In this document: one piece after another, positions 10,247 through 19,261 of the stretch
Layout of the letters: each line of letters opens with the position of its first letter
How positions within the stretch are numbered: position 1 is the stretch's first letter
Assembly (NCBI GenBank): GCA_963722415.1
Contig: CAVRNI010000026.1
Span: 62,001-126,000 of the forward strand
Source: JALOLG01 sp963722415
Lineage (GTDB): Bacteria; Actinomycetota; Acidimicrobiia; Acidimicrobiales; Ilumatobacteraceae
Length of the DNA stretch: 64,000 nt
Direction of reading: 5' to 3'
Program-made: the position numbers and the translations under genes
The notes under the pieces: generated by a model
The model's database searches: none
What the model was told of the DNA's origin: nothing
Seen by the model: only the letters and a program-made list of their open reading frames with translations

Positions 10247-11605
10247 CTACGGCGCAGGTTCGTGGTCGTGTTCCATCGCAGGTGCGTCGGTCACGAACAG
10301 CACCGACCGCGAGTTGCCGGCCTCGACGGCCTGCGTCGTCGCCTGGACCAGGTTCGGGCAGTAGGTCGACGGATAGCTGAGCTGGTCGCGGCGCTCGCCC
10401 ACCCACTCGAAGTGCATCCCGTCGGACACGAGGAAGTTGCCGCCCCACGCGAAGTTGTGGCGCCGGAAGATGCGCACGACCTCGCAGTTCATCTGCGGCA
10501 CGCAACCCTGGCAGTTGCTGACGGTGTTGGTGTCGAGCGCCATCCCCCACGAGTGCCGCGACAGGAAGCCGAGCTCTCCGCCGATCCGGTTGAAGCGCGC
10601 GTAGTGACAACCGCCGTACGTGTTGGCATTGGTGACGTCGATGGTGCCGGCGAGACCGGCCGCGGCCACATCGTCGAGGGCCGCCTTGAGGTCGGCGACG
10701 ATCCGGTTGTGGCAGCGCGCCCGGATCGGGATCTGCGAGCTGAGGAGCTCGCGACCGGCCGGCAGGTTCGCCGCCTGCCACGCACCCTCCTGGATGATGC
10801 TGCCGTCGCCGAGGATCTGGTAGGCGAACTCACCGAGCAACTCCTTGGTGCGGGCGAGTCCGAGGTTGCCGTCGGGGCTGGGCGGGTCCCAGCTGTGGCG
10901 CACCCGGGTCCGGAACCGACTGCTCACGCCGCGGTCGGCGAGCGCCGCGTCGAGCGCGACGCGCGACGGGAACCCGTAGATCACGACCTGGGTGTTGGAG
11001 GTGATCCCCAAGCCACCGGCCGCGGCGGTCGTCATCAACAGCTCGGTGCCGCCGACCTCGTCCTCCGTGCCGATCCTCGAGATCGTGAGCGTGCGCACGC
11101 TTCCATCGGCGGCGACGAGATCGATCAGATCACCCGCCTGGGCGCCCCGGAGGCCGGCCGTTCGCTCACCCATCACGACCGAGGTCGGTCCGAGCGCGCC
11201 CGAGATGGCGCGGCCGCTGACAGCGGCGATCGCCGACGGGTGCAACGCGGTGACCGACATCGGCAAGCGGAAGCCGGACGGCGCCTGTTGCACGATCGAC
11301 CCGGCGCGGGTGATGCGCGTCATGCCGATCGTCACGGACCGACCGGCGGTGCCGACACCCCCGGCGTCGCGTGCCGCGGCGAGTGAGCCGTACAGGTTCG
11401 CGGTGTCGAGCTCGCCGACGTCGGAGACGGTGACGATGTCGCCGAGCACCTCGACCGCGGTCGCCCCCGCGCCCGGCGTCGCCGGGGCATTGATCGACGG
11501 CGGCGCGGCGACAGCAACCACCGCGGCGGTGCCCAGGACCGCGGCGATCGAGAGGACCACCGCCCGGCGTCGGGAGCGGGTGAGGCGGGGTGACGACGAC
11601 AGCAC
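10247..11605 (-). CDS. Exported M15-family (VanY/D-Ala-D-Ala carboxypeptidase-like) peptidase
   Basis: Encodes 452 residues. A basic N-terminus and hydrophobic stretch (about residues 14-35) form a signal or anchor. A poorly recognised middle region follows, then a C-terminal M15-like zinc domain with SRHSWGMALD and GMHFEW, matching the His, Asp and His ligands. By family it would cleave peptidoglycan stem peptides outside the membrane. The middle region (about 45-210) has repeating VxVLGD..TVSD-like strands that I cannot assign. It is divergent from lysS, 61 bases away, and is followed closely by the LpdA-like gene. Confidence 0.75.
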   Translation of the reverse strand: MLSSSPRLTRSRRRAVVLSIAAVLGTAAVVAVAAPPSINAPATPGAGATAVEVLGDIVTVSDVGELDTANLYGSLAAARDAGGVGTAGRSVTIGMTRITRAGSIVQQAPSGFRLPMSVTALHPSAIAAVSGRAISGALGPTSVVMGERTAGLRGAQAGDLIDLVAADGSVRTLTISRIGTEDEVGGTELLMTTAAAGGLGITSNTQVVIYGFPSRVALDAALADRGVSSRFRTRVRHSWDPPSPDGNLGLARTKELLGEFAYQILGDGSIIQEGAWQAANLPAGRELLSSQIPIRARCHNRIVADLKAALDDVAAAGLAGTIDVTNANTYGGCHYARFNRIGGELGFLSRHSWGMALDTNTVSNCQGCVPQMNCEVVRIFRRHNFAWGGNFLVSDGMHFEWVGERRDQLSYPSTYCPNLVQATTQAVEAGNSRSVLFVTDAPAMEHDHEPAP

Positions 11606-11666
11606 GGTTCTGCAGGCTAGAAGCCATCGCCGGGATACGCGGGGCAGCGGCTACCGTCGAGCCATC

Positions 11667-13262
11667 GTGGACCAGGGAACCGACGCTGGGGCCGGTGCGG
11701 CCGAAGTCGAGACGCCAGACGTCGAGACGCCCGAAACCGCGCCGGATGTCGGGCCAGCTGTCGAGCCCGTGACGGCGTCGAGCAGCGGGCTCAGCACCGA
11801 GCGGTCGCGACGCCTGGCACAGGTCGAAAAGCTGCGCGACGCAGGCACTGAGCCGTACCCCTACCGGTTCGACCGCTCGCACACCCTGCGCGAGATCCGC
11901 GACACCTGGGGGTCGCTCGAACCGGGCACCGAGACCGCCGACGAGGTCGACGTCGCCGGCCGCGTGATGCTGCTGCGCGACTCCGGCAAGCTCGTGTTCG
12001 CGACGATGCGCGACCGCAGCGGCGAGATCCAGCTCTTCGTGTCGAAGGCCGAGATGGGCGACGGAGCGTTCGACGACGTCAAGGCGCTCGACCTCGGCGA
12101 CTGGGTCGGCGTGCACGGCACGGTGATGACCACGCGCAAGGGCGAGCTCTCGATCAAGGTCGACCGCTTGGAGCTGCTCGCCAAGTCGTTGCGGCCGTTG
12201 CCGGACAAGTGGCACGGGCTGACCGACATCGACGCCCGCTACCGCCAGCGCTACGCCGACCTGATCGTCAACGAGCAGGCCCGCCGCGCGTTCGAGATCC
12301 GCCACGAGTTGATCGCCAGCTTCCGCCGCACGCTCGCCGCCGAAGGCTTCACCGAGGTCGAAACGCCGATCCTCCATGTCGAAGCCGGCGGCGCGCACGC
12401 GAGGCCCTTCGTCACCCACCATCACACGCTCGACATGGAGCTGTACCTGCGGATCGCGCTCGAGCTGCATCTCAAGCGCCTGATCGTGGGCGGCATGGAG
12501 CGGGTGTACGAGATGGGTCGCATCTTCCGCAACGAGGGCATCTCACCCCGTCACAACCCCGAGTTCACGATGATGGAGCTGTATCAGGCGTTTGCCGACG
12601 TCACCGACGTGATGACGATCACGGAGCGGCTCATCGTCCAGGCGGCGCGCGACGCGCTCGGCACGACCGTCGTGACGATCCGCGGCGTCGAGGTCGACCT
12701 CGCCGAACCGTGGCCACGGCGACGGATGATCGATCTGGTCAGCGAGTCGATCGGTACCGACGTGCACCCGTCACAGCCGGTCGAGCACCTGCGGGCGCTC
12801 GCCGATCGCCTCGACGCGCACTACGAACCCGCCTGGGGTCAAGGCCGGCTGATCGAGGCGTTGTTCGAGGCCACGGTCGAGGCGGACCTCGTGGGGCCGG
12901 TCTTCGTCACCGGTCACCCGATCGAGATCTCACCGCTGGCGAGGGTCGATCGCGACGACCCGTTCCTCACCGAGCGCTTCGAGCTGTTCGCCAATTCGAT
13001 GGAGTTGGCCAACGGCTACACCGAGCTCAACGACCCGGTCGAGCAACGGCAGCGCTTCGAGGAGGAGCAGGCGGCCAGGGAAGCCGGTGACGTCGAACGG
13101 GGATCAGTCGACGAGGACTACCTACGCGCCCTCGAGTACGGCATGCCTCCGACCGGCGGGCTCGGCGTGGGCATCGATCGTGTCGCCCGCCTGCTGGCCG
13201 GCGTCGACACGATCAAGGAGGTCATCCTGTTCCCCACACTCCGACCAGAGGTGTTCGAATGA
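11667..13262 (+). CDS. lysS: Lysyl-tRNA synthetase, class II
   Basis: Encodes about 531 residues. A low-complexity acidic leader of about 45 residues precedes the OB-fold anticodon-binding domain (VAGRVMLLRDSGKLVFATMRD) and the class II catalytic core: motif 1 near FTEVETPIL, motif 2 with GRIFRNEGISPRHNPEFT, and motif 3 GLGVGIDRVARLLAG. It charges tRNA-Lys in the cytosol. GTG 11667 is the first usable start after the divergent peptidase gene. A later start within the leader is possible, since the leader is not conserved. dapD follows 10 bases downstream, linking lysine synthesis and lysine charging. Confidence 0.93.
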   Translation: MDQGTDAGAGAAEVETPDVETPETAPDVGPAVEPVTASSSGLSTERSRRLAQVEKLRDAGTEPYPYRFDRSHTLREIRDTWGSLEPGTETADEVDVAGRVMLLRDSGKLVFATMRDRSGEIQLFVSKAEMGDGAFDDVKALDLGDWVGVHGTVMTTRKGELSIKVDRLELLAKSLRPLPDKWHGLTDIDARYRQRYADLIVNEQARRAFEIRHELIASFRRTLAAEGFTEVETPILHVEAGGAHARPFVTHHHTLDMELYLRIALELHLKRLIVGGMERVYEMGRIFRNEGISPRHNPEFTMMELYQAFADVTDVMTITERLIVQAARDALGTTVVTIRGVEVDLAEPWPRRRMIDLVSESIGTDVHPSQPVEHLRALADRLDAHYEPAWGQGRLIEALFEATVEADLVGPVFVTGHPIEISPLARVDRDDPFLTERFELFANSMELANGYTELNDPVEQRQRFEEEQAAREAGDVERGSVDEDYLRALEYGMPPTGGLGVGIDRVARLLAGVDTIKEVILFPTLRPEVFE

Positions 13263-13272
13263 GGGTCCTCGA

Positions 13273-14220
13273 ATGACACGCATGGCATGGGGCGCCGGGC
13301 TCACCACGGAGGCCGCCGACGGCACGACGCTCGACGCCTGGTTCCGGTGGCTCGGCTGGGGCGAGTTCGGGAGCGACGAGATGGTCGCCGACCATCCCGA
13401 CATCGACACGCAGCTCGGCTTACGTGATCGGGTCGACGAGCTGCGCCGGGTCAAGGTGCGTCCGATCCGCCTGACGGTCGACGTCGACGAGGCACCCGCC
13501 TCGGCCGCCGACGTCTACCTCCGTCTCCATCTGCTGTCACACCGCCTCGCCGCGCCGCGCACGTTGAACCTCGACGGCGCGTTCGGACTGCTCTCGAACG
13601 TGGCGTGGACGAACCTCGGTCCGGTCGCCGTCGCCGATCTCGACGACGTCCGCCTCCGCGTCCGCCTCGACGGCGGATGGCTCGAGGTCCACGGCCTCGA
13701 CAAGTTCCCCCGCATGACCGACTACGTGGTGCCGAGCGGCGTGCGCATCGCCGATGCCGACCGGGTCCGGCTCGGCGCCCACTTGGCGGACGGGACGGTC
13801 GTGATGCACGAGGGCTTCGTCAACTTCAACGGTGGCACGCTCGGCACGTCGATGGTCGAGGGTCGCATCTCACAGGGTGTCGTCGTCGGTGACGGCTCCG
13901 ACGTGGGCGGCGGCGCCTCGATCATGGGCACGCTCTCGGGTGGTGGGACGGAACAGGTCACCATCGGCGAACGGTGCCTGCTCGGTGCGAACTCCGGCAT
14001 CGGCATCAGCCTCGGTGACGACTGCGTCGTCGAGGCCGGGCTCTACGTCACCGCCGGCACGCTCGTGAAGCTGCCCGACGGGAATGTCACCAAGGGCCGC
14101 GAGATCAGCGGCATCTCGAACATGATGTTCATCCGCCACAGCCAGACCGGGGCGGTCGAGGCCCGTCAGCGCAGCGGATCGTGGGGCGGCCTGAACCAGG
14201 CCCTCCACGTGAACGACTGA
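13273..14220 (+). CDS. dapD: 2,3,4,5-tetrahydropyridine-2,6-dicarboxylate N-succinyltransferase
   Basis: Encodes 315 residues of the actinobacterial DapD type: a mixed N-terminal domain and a left-handed beta-helix of hexapeptide repeats (GTLGTSMVEGRISQGVVVG, IMGTLSGGG, LLGANSGIGISLGD). It succinylates tetrahydrodipicolinate in lysine and meso-diaminopimelate synthesis, feeding peptidoglycan. ATG 13273 has GAGGG about 9 bases upstream. It follows lysS by 10 bases and is convergent with the HtrA-like gene, with a 48-bp palindromic element between them. Confidence 0.95.
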   Translation: MTRMAWGAGLTTEAADGTTLDAWFRWLGWGEFGSDEMVADHPDIDTQLGLRDRVDELRRVKVRPIRLTVDVDEAPASAADVYLRLHLLSHRLAAPRTLNLDGAFGLLSNVAWTNLGPVAVADLDDVRLRVRLDGGWLEVHGLDKFPRMTDYVVPSGVRIADADRVRLGAHLADGTVVMHEGFVNFNGGTLGTSMVEGRISQGVVVGDGSDVGGGASIMGTLSGGGTEQVTIGERCLLGANSGIGISLGDDCVVEAGLYVTAGTLVKLPDGNVTKGREISGISNMMFIRHSQTGAVEARQRSGSWGGLNQALHVND

Positions 14221-14256
14221 CGCGACGTAACGGGTGACGCGCGGTCCACCACGCTC

Positions 14257-14304
14257 GAGTCGGCGACCAGACGCTCAGCGACGCGACGTCGGGTGAGCCG
14301 ACTC
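14257..14304. repeat. 48-bp two-stem palindromic element, copy 1
   Basis: GAGTCGGC (14257-14264) and GCCGACTC (14297-14304) are perfect complements bounding a 48-bp unit. The left arm continues GACCAGACG and the right arm is preceded by GGGTGA. An inner GACG/CGTC stem is possible. The same layout recurs at 17845, 28718 and 34520. It lies between the convergent dapD and HtrA-like genes. Confidence 0.8.
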
Positions 14305-14307
14305 AAT

Positions 14308-15954
14308 TCAGCTCGGTGTGACGAGGAACGTCGCGAACACCTGGTCGAGCACCGCGAGGTCGGCATCGGAGACGAGTTGCATGACGACGATGGCCGTGTA
14401 CGTGTTGTCGGGCGGCACCGCCGCCACCGTGACGTAGACGGTGGTCGTGCCTCCACAATCGGTGAACGTCTGGTATCGGCCGGTGTACGCGGCGTCGCTG
14501 TAGTCCTGGATGCCGGCGTCGGTGCACTCGCCCTCGCCGGGAGCGAACGCGGCGAGCGTCTCGTCGAGCGATGCTTGCGGCCCCACGGCCGTGAAGAACA
14601 GCCCCGGCGTCAGGTAGTTGGCGTTGAACTCGTCGATCGACGGCGACGCCATGATCAGCGGGGCCTGGGTGCCGTCGTCGAGCGCGAACGGTGCGAGGTC
14701 GGTGTCGGCCCATTCGATCGGTGCGTCGACCGTGAGCACACCCGTCTCGTCGGTGAGCGTCTGGTAGCCACTGATCTCCGGCGACTCCGGCGTCTCCTCG
14801 ACCGGATCCTCGGCGACCTCGTCATCGAGCTCCTCGGCGAACGAAAATGCCTGCTCGAGCGGCTTGTCGCCGTTGAGCTCGCCGCGCAACACCTCAGAGG
14901 TGTCGAAGCGCAGCACCTCGACGGTGATCGGCCGGTCGCCGGACGTGCGCAGCACGTCGCAGTAGGCGGAGTACGTGCCGTCAGCGCCGACCGGCAGGCC
15001 GTTGAGCGTCGTGACGATGTCGCCGGGCAGGATCTCGGTGTCCGACGCCGGCGAGCCGGGCGCCACGCCGGCGACCCAGATGCCGGAGATCCCGGCCTCT
15101 TCGTCAACCACGGCTTGGCCGTTGATGCCGAGCGACTCGAAGTCGCCCTCCATCAGCTTGGCGACGACGGGTTCGGCGAGCTCCTTGCTGATCGCGAAGA
15201 ACTGCGACGTGTTGGTCTGCGAGCCGGTGGCGTAGTTGACGGCCGCGACCAGGCCCTCGGTGGTCACGAGCGGGCCGCCCGAGTTGCCGGGTTGGATGTT
15301 GGCGTCGTGCTCGATCGTCGAGTCGATCGACGCCCACGGTGTCTCGCCGGACGCCTGCGCCTTGGCGACGATGCCGCGGGTGAGGGTGAACTCGGGATCG
15401 CCCAGCGGGAACCCGGCCGCGTACACCTCGAGCCCGGCCGCGAGATCACCGTCGTACCAGTCGAGGAAGGGCAGCGGCTCGTCCTCGGTGATGTCGATCA
15501 CGGCGAGGTCGTTGCACTCCGACACCCCGAGCACGACGGCGTTGAAGCTCCGGTCGAGCTCGCCACCGACGTACACCTCGAGCGTGGCGGCCCCCGTGAC
15601 GACGTGGTTGTTGGTGACGGCAATGCCGTCGGGGCTGATGATGAACCCACTGCCCGAACCGGCCGTGGACGTGGCGCCCAGCTCGGGATCGCGAATGGTG
15701 CCTTGGGCGATGATCTGGACGACCGCCGGCTGGACCTGACCGAAACCCACCTGCGCGCCGGATGCGTTGGTCGTGGTGTCGGTGGGCGCCTCGGTGTCGT
15801 CTGGCGCTTCGGTTTCGTCGGGCGCCTCCGTGGTGTCGGGCCCGTCGGTCGCCTCTGACTCGTCGTCGCCGCCGCCCCCGCACGCCCCCGCCACGAGTCC
15901 TGCCACTGCGAGCAGACCAATCAATTTCACCTTGGTCAGTCTCACCTTGGTCAT
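14308..15954 (-). CDS. HtrA/DegP-like S1C serine protease, lipoprotein with PDZ domain
   Basis: Encodes about 548 residues from ATG 15954 (alternatives are 15975 and 15978). It has a signal peptide ending VAGAC, so Cys about 25 is a possible lipid site. An acidic Thr/Glu/Asp-rich linker leads to a trypsin-like domain with NNHVV (His about 117), NDLAVID (Asp about 149) and QPGNSGGP (Ser about 225). A PDZ domain follows (GVAPGSPASD, PGDIVTTLNG), and a C-terminal region of about 170 residues has no clear family. The inferred role is surface protein quality control or processing. It is convergent with dapD. Confidence 0.88.
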   Translation of the reverse strand: MTKVRLTKVKLIGLLAVAGLVAGACGGGGDDESEATDGPDTTEAPDETEAPDDTEAPTDTTTNASGAQVGFGQVQPAVVQIIAQGTIRDPELGATSTAGSGSGFIISPDGIAVTNNHVVTGAATLEVYVGGELDRSFNAVVLGVSECNDLAVIDITEDEPLPFLDWYDGDLAAGLEVYAAGFPLGDPEFTLTRGIVAKAQASGETPWASIDSTIEHDANIQPGNSGGPLVTTEGLVAAVNYATGSQTNTSQFFAISKELAEPVVAKLMEGDFESLGINGQAVVDEEAGISGIWVAGVAPGSPASDTEILPGDIVTTLNGLPVGADGTYSAYCDVLRTSGDRPITVEVLRFDTSEVLRGELNGDKPLEQAFSFAEELDDEVAEDPVEETPESPEISGYQTLTDETGVLTVDAPIEWADTDLAPFALDDGTQAPLIMASPSIDEFNANYLTPGLFFTAVGPQASLDETLAAFAPGEGECTDAGIQDYSDAAYTGRYQTFTDCGGTTTVYVTVAAVPPDNTYTAIVVMQLVSDADLAVLDQVFATFLVTPS

Positions 15955-16051
15955 CGAGGGCAGGGTCCGGCGCATCATGCGGCGAGTGTAAGCATCGCCG
16001 GCCAAACCAGCGCGACATTCGCCGACACCCTGTGGGGGTAGCGTCGCCGCG

Positions 16052-17077
16052 GTGGCGCGATCGGCCGAACACGGCGACCCAGTGGAGCTCGTGGCCGACG
16101 GACGCACGTTCGCGATCACGAGCCCGAACAAGGTCATGTTCCCCGAACACGGCCAGACCAAGCTCGACCTGGCGAGGTACTACCTCGACGTCGGCGAGGC
16201 CCTCATGCGTACCTTGCGCGACCGGCCGGTGCTGCTCGAGCGCTACCCGAACGGGGTCGGCGGCCAGTCGTTCTTCCAGAAGCGCATCCCCGACACAGCG
16301 CCCGACTGGCTGGTGACGACGACGGTGCAGACCATCAACGGCACGCCGTCGCGGGCGCTCGTGATCGCCGACCTCGCGCATGTGCTGTGGGCGGTCAACC
16401 AGGGCGTGCTCGGCCTCCACGTGTGGCCATACCGGGCATCGACGCCCGATGAGGCCGACGAGTTGCGCATCGACCTCGATCCTGCGCCAGGCGTGCCCTT
16501 CGAAGGGGTCCGTGAGGCGGCAGGCCATGTCTTCGCCTATCTCGCCGAGCTCGGCATCATGAGCTATCCGAAGACCACCGGCAGCAAGGGCTTGCACGTC
16601 TACGTGCGCGTCGAGCCGGGGTGGGACTCGTTCGCCGTGCGCGGGGCGTCCATCACCGTCGCCCGCGAGATGGCGCGCCGCCATCCGGACGTGCTGACCG
16701 ACAAGTGGTGGAAGGAGGAACGCGGGAAGCGGGTCTTCATCGACTTCAACCAGAACGCACCGCACAAGAACGTGTTCGGGGCGTGGGGTGTGCGGCCGCG
16801 GGTGGGCGCCCAGGTGTCGACGCCGTTCGCGTGGGACGAACTGGGCACGATCGACCACGAGGCGCTCACGATGGCCACGGTGCCCGGACGCCTCGCCGAG
16901 CTCGGTGATCCCTGGGAGGAGATGGACGACGACCCACAATCGATCGCACCGTTGGTCGAACGCTTCGCCGAAGACCTCGCCGACGGCATCCCCGACGCGC
17001 CGTGGCCGCCCGTCTACCCGAAGATGCCCAACGAAGCGCCCCGCGTGTCGCCCAGCCGCGCCAAGAAAGAAGATTGA
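16052..17077 (+). CDS. LigD-type polymerase domain (archaeo-eukaryotic primase family), stand-alone
   Basis: Encodes 341 residues corresponding only to the PolDom part of bacterial LigD. Landmarks are SPNKVMFPEHGQTKLDLARYY near the N-terminus, the metal-binding acidic pair in LRIDLDP, and PKTTGSKGLHVYV. In LigD this domain adds nucleotides during non-homologous end joining with Ku. Neither a ligase domain nor Ku is encoded in this window. The start is GTG 16052, and an ATG at 17077 overlaps its stop (TGATG), coupling it to the VOC gene. Confidence 0.85.
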   Translation: MARSAEHGDPVELVADGRTFAITSPNKVMFPEHGQTKLDLARYYLDVGEALMRTLRDRPVLLERYPNGVGGQSFFQKRIPDTAPDWLVTTTVQTINGTPSRALVIADLAHVLWAVNQGVLGLHVWPYRASTPDEADELRIDLDPAPGVPFEGVREAAGHVFAYLAELGIMSYPKTTGSKGLHVYVRVEPGWDSFAVRGASITVAREMARRHPDVLTDKWWKEERGKRVFIDFNQNAPHKNVFGAWGVRPRVGAQVSTPFAWDELGTIDHEALTMATVPGRLAELGDPWEEMDDDPQSIAPLVERFAEDLADGIPDAPWPPVYPKMPNEAPRVSPSRAKKED

Positions 17078-17829
17078 TGACGACCCGTCTGACGAGCGTC
17101 GTGATCGACGCCGCCGACCCGGGTGCGCTCGCGAATTGGTGGTCGGACGCGATCGGGTGGCCGATCACGTACGTCGACCCCGACGAGATCGTCGTCGAAC
17201 CGGCCGGCAACGAGCAGTCGTACGACGTCCCGGCGTTGGTGTTCGGGATCGGCGAGGATCCGAAGACCACGAAGAACCGCGTCCACCTCGATCTGGCCAG
17301 CGATTCCTTGGACCATCAGGCGGCGATCGTCGAGCGACTCGTCGCGGCCGGCGCCACCCACGTCGACGTCGGGCAGGCGGACGTCCCCTGGGTCGTGCTC
17401 GCCGATCCGGAGGGCAACGAGTTCTGCGTGCTCGAGCCACGTGAGCGTCACATCGGCCGCGGTCCGATCGCGTCGATCGTCGTCGATGCGGCCGACCCGG
17501 CCGCGGTCGCCCGCTTCTGGGTCGCCGCCAGCGGCTGGCCGGTCGCCGACGAGAGCGAGGGAGGCGTCACCCTCCACAACCCCCGCGGGCTGCTCCCCGA
17601 CCTCGATTTCGTGCCGGTCGCCGACGTCAAGTCGACGAAGAACCGCGTGCACCTCGACGTCGCCCCGTACGAAGGCGAGGACCAGGCCGCTGAGGTCGCT
17701 CGGCTCGTGGCACTCGGCGCCGAGCACATCGACATCGGCCAAGGCCCCGATGTGACCTGGATCGTCCTCGCCGATCCCGAGCGCAACGAGCTCTGCGTCC
17801 TCAGCCCACAGGGGCGTCCCCCCGGATAA
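17077..17829 (+). CDS. Two-domain VOC (glyoxalase-like) protein
   Basis: Encodes 250 residues as two similar halves, each with the pattern VVIDAADP...W...GWP, KTTKNRVHLDL, HVDVGQ and WVVLADPEGNEFCVL. This is the glyoxalase_6-like VOC subfamily. VOC folds host metal-dependent lyases, dioxygenases and resistance proteins, so no substrate can be assigned. The start overlaps the LigD-like stop. A 48-bp palindromic element follows the stop. Confidence 0.8.
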   Translation: MTTRLTSVVIDAADPGALANWWSDAIGWPITYVDPDEIVVEPAGNEQSYDVPALVFGIGEDPKTTKNRVHLDLASDSLDHQAAIVERLVAAGATHVDVGQADVPWVVLADPEGNEFCVLEPRERHIGRGPIASIVVDAADPAAVARFWVAASGWPVADESEGGVTLHNPRGLLPDLDFVPVADVKSTKNRVHLDVAPYEGEDQAAEVARLVALGAEHIDIGQGPDVTWIVLADPERNELCVLSPQGRPPG

Positions 17830-17844
17830 CCACGTTCGCCGCAC

Positions 17845-17892
17845 GAGTCGGCGACCAAACCTGCAACGAGCAAATGCAGGGTGAGCCGACTC
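17845..17892. repeat. 48-bp two-stem palindromic element, copy 2
   Basis: GAGTCGGC (17845-17852) and GCCGACTC (17885-17892) bound exactly 48 bp. Here the inner stem is CCTGCA/TGCAGG instead of the GACG/CGTC of copies 1 and 3, so pairing is kept while sequence changes. It lies between the VOC and pirin genes, which run in the same direction. Confidence 0.8.
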
Positions 17893-17936
17893 AATCAAGC
17901 ACGGAATAAATTGCGCGCACAAGTGTTTGGAAGGTC

Positions 17937-18647
17937 ATGAGCACCCAGATCGACATTCGTCGCGCCGGCGATCGCTTCGTCACCAAGATCGGCTGGCTCG
18001 ACTCGAAGCACTCCTTCAACTTCGGCCCCCACTTCGATCCGACCAACACCGGCCATGGGCTGCTGCTCGTCAACAACGACGACATCGTGCGGGCGGGGAC
18101 GGGCTTCGACACCCATCCGCATCGCGACATGGAGATCATCACGTGGGTGCTGTCGGGCGAGCTCGAGCACAAGGACTCCGAGCACAACCACGGCATCATC
18201 TTCCCCGGTCTCGCCCAGCGGATGTCGGCCGGCACCGGCATCCGGCATTCGGAGAAGAACGCCAGCGCCGACACCGATGTGCACTTCGTGCAGATGTGGG
18301 TACCGCCCGACACCGAGTCGATCGATCCCGGCTACGAGCAGCTCGACATCAACGACGAGCTTCGCAAGGGCGGTCTCGTGCCGATCGCGTCCGGCAAGGG
18401 GCACGACGCGGCGATCTCGATCCACCAGCGCGATGCCGTGTTGTGGGGCGGCCGGCTGCACGCCGGCGAGACCGTGACGGTGCCCGACGACGTCCATGTC
18501 CATGTGTTCGTGCCGATCGGCTCGGCGGAGCTCGAACAAGCAGGCTCCCTCGACACCGGCGACGCGGTACGCCTCACCGATGCCGGAGGTCTGGAGCTCA
18601 CTGCCGGCGCCGAGGGCGCCGAGGTGTTGATCTGGGCGACGGCCTGA
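17937..18647 (+). CDS. Pirin family cupin protein
   Basis: Encodes 236 residues with two cupin domains. The N-terminal one has the pirin metal motif FDTHPHRDMEIITWV and later GTGIRHSEKN, giving the conserved His/Glu metal site. The family includes YhhW-type quercetinases and redox-sensing nuclear pirins, so the substrate is unknown. It has its own ATG and is separated from the VOC gene by the palindromic element. The nitroreductase gene follows after 13 bases. Confidence 0.9.
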   Translation: MSTQIDIRRAGDRFVTKIGWLDSKHSFNFGPHFDPTNTGHGLLLVNNDDIVRAGTGFDTHPHRDMEIITWVLSGELEHKDSEHNHGIIFPGLAQRMSAGTGIRHSEKNASADTDVHFVQMWVPPDTESIDPGYEQLDINDELRKGGLVPIASGKGHDAAISIHQRDAVLWGGRLHAGETVTVPDDVHVHVFVPIGSAELEQAGSLDTGDAVRLTDAGGLELTAGAEGAEVLIWATA

Positions 18648-18660
18648 CATCCTTGCTCGC

Positions 18661-19227
18661 GTGACGCAGACGTTCGACGAGTTCGCCGACCTGGTGCGGT
18701 CGCGGCGCACGCACCTGCTGGTCGACCGCGACCGCGACGTGCCGCCCGAGCTCGTCCGCGAGCTGTGCGAACTGGCGACGTGGGCACCGAACCACAAGCG
18801 GACCTGGCCGTGGCGCTTCGCACTGTTCACGGGCGAGGGTCGCGCGCGTCTGGGCTCGGCGTTCGTCGCCGACATGATCGATCGCGACTTCGGTGATGAG
18901 GGCAAGCGCACCAAGACGCTGACGAAGTACTGCCGCACTCCGGCCATCGTCGTGGTCGGTTGCGCGGCGCACGAGAAGGACACGTTCCACGACGAGAACC
19001 GTGACGCCGTCGCGGCCGGCATCCAGAACCTGTTGCTCGGTGCCACTGCGGCCGGCCTGGTGTCGTTCTGGAGCTCGCCGCCACTGATGGACTCGGCGCG
19101 CGCGCTCGAGCTGTGCGGCTTCGCCGACGACGACCGGTTGATCGGCGTTGTCTACCTCGGCTGGCCGTCAGGCTCGGTCGAGCCTCCGCAACGCCCGCCG
19201 GTCGAGCTCAACCACGTGTCGACCTGA
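18661..19227 (+). CDS. Small nitroreductase-family flavoprotein
   Basis: Encodes 188 residues of the NfsB/NTR fold. It has RSRRTHLLVDRDRDVP followed by the FMN-contacting ATWAPNHKRTWPWRF block, and the C-terminal GAQNLLLGATAAGL-like segment (seen here as GIQNLLLGATAAGL). The reaction is NAD(P)H-dependent FMN reduction of an unknown acceptor. The start is GTG 18661, 13 bases after the pirin stop, so it is probably cotranscribed with pirin. Confidence 0.82.
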   Translation: MTQTFDEFADLVRSRRTHLLVDRDRDVPPELVRELCELATWAPNHKRTWPWRFALFTGEGRARLGSAFVADMIDRDFGDEGKRTKTLTKYCRTPAIVVVGCAAHEKDTFHDENRDAVAAGIQNLLLGATAAGLVSFWSSPPLMDSARALELCGFADDDRLIGVVYLGWPSGSVEPPQRPPVELNHVST

Positions 19228-19261
19228 ACGGGCGGCCATCGGTCCGCTCGGCCGCGGGTCG

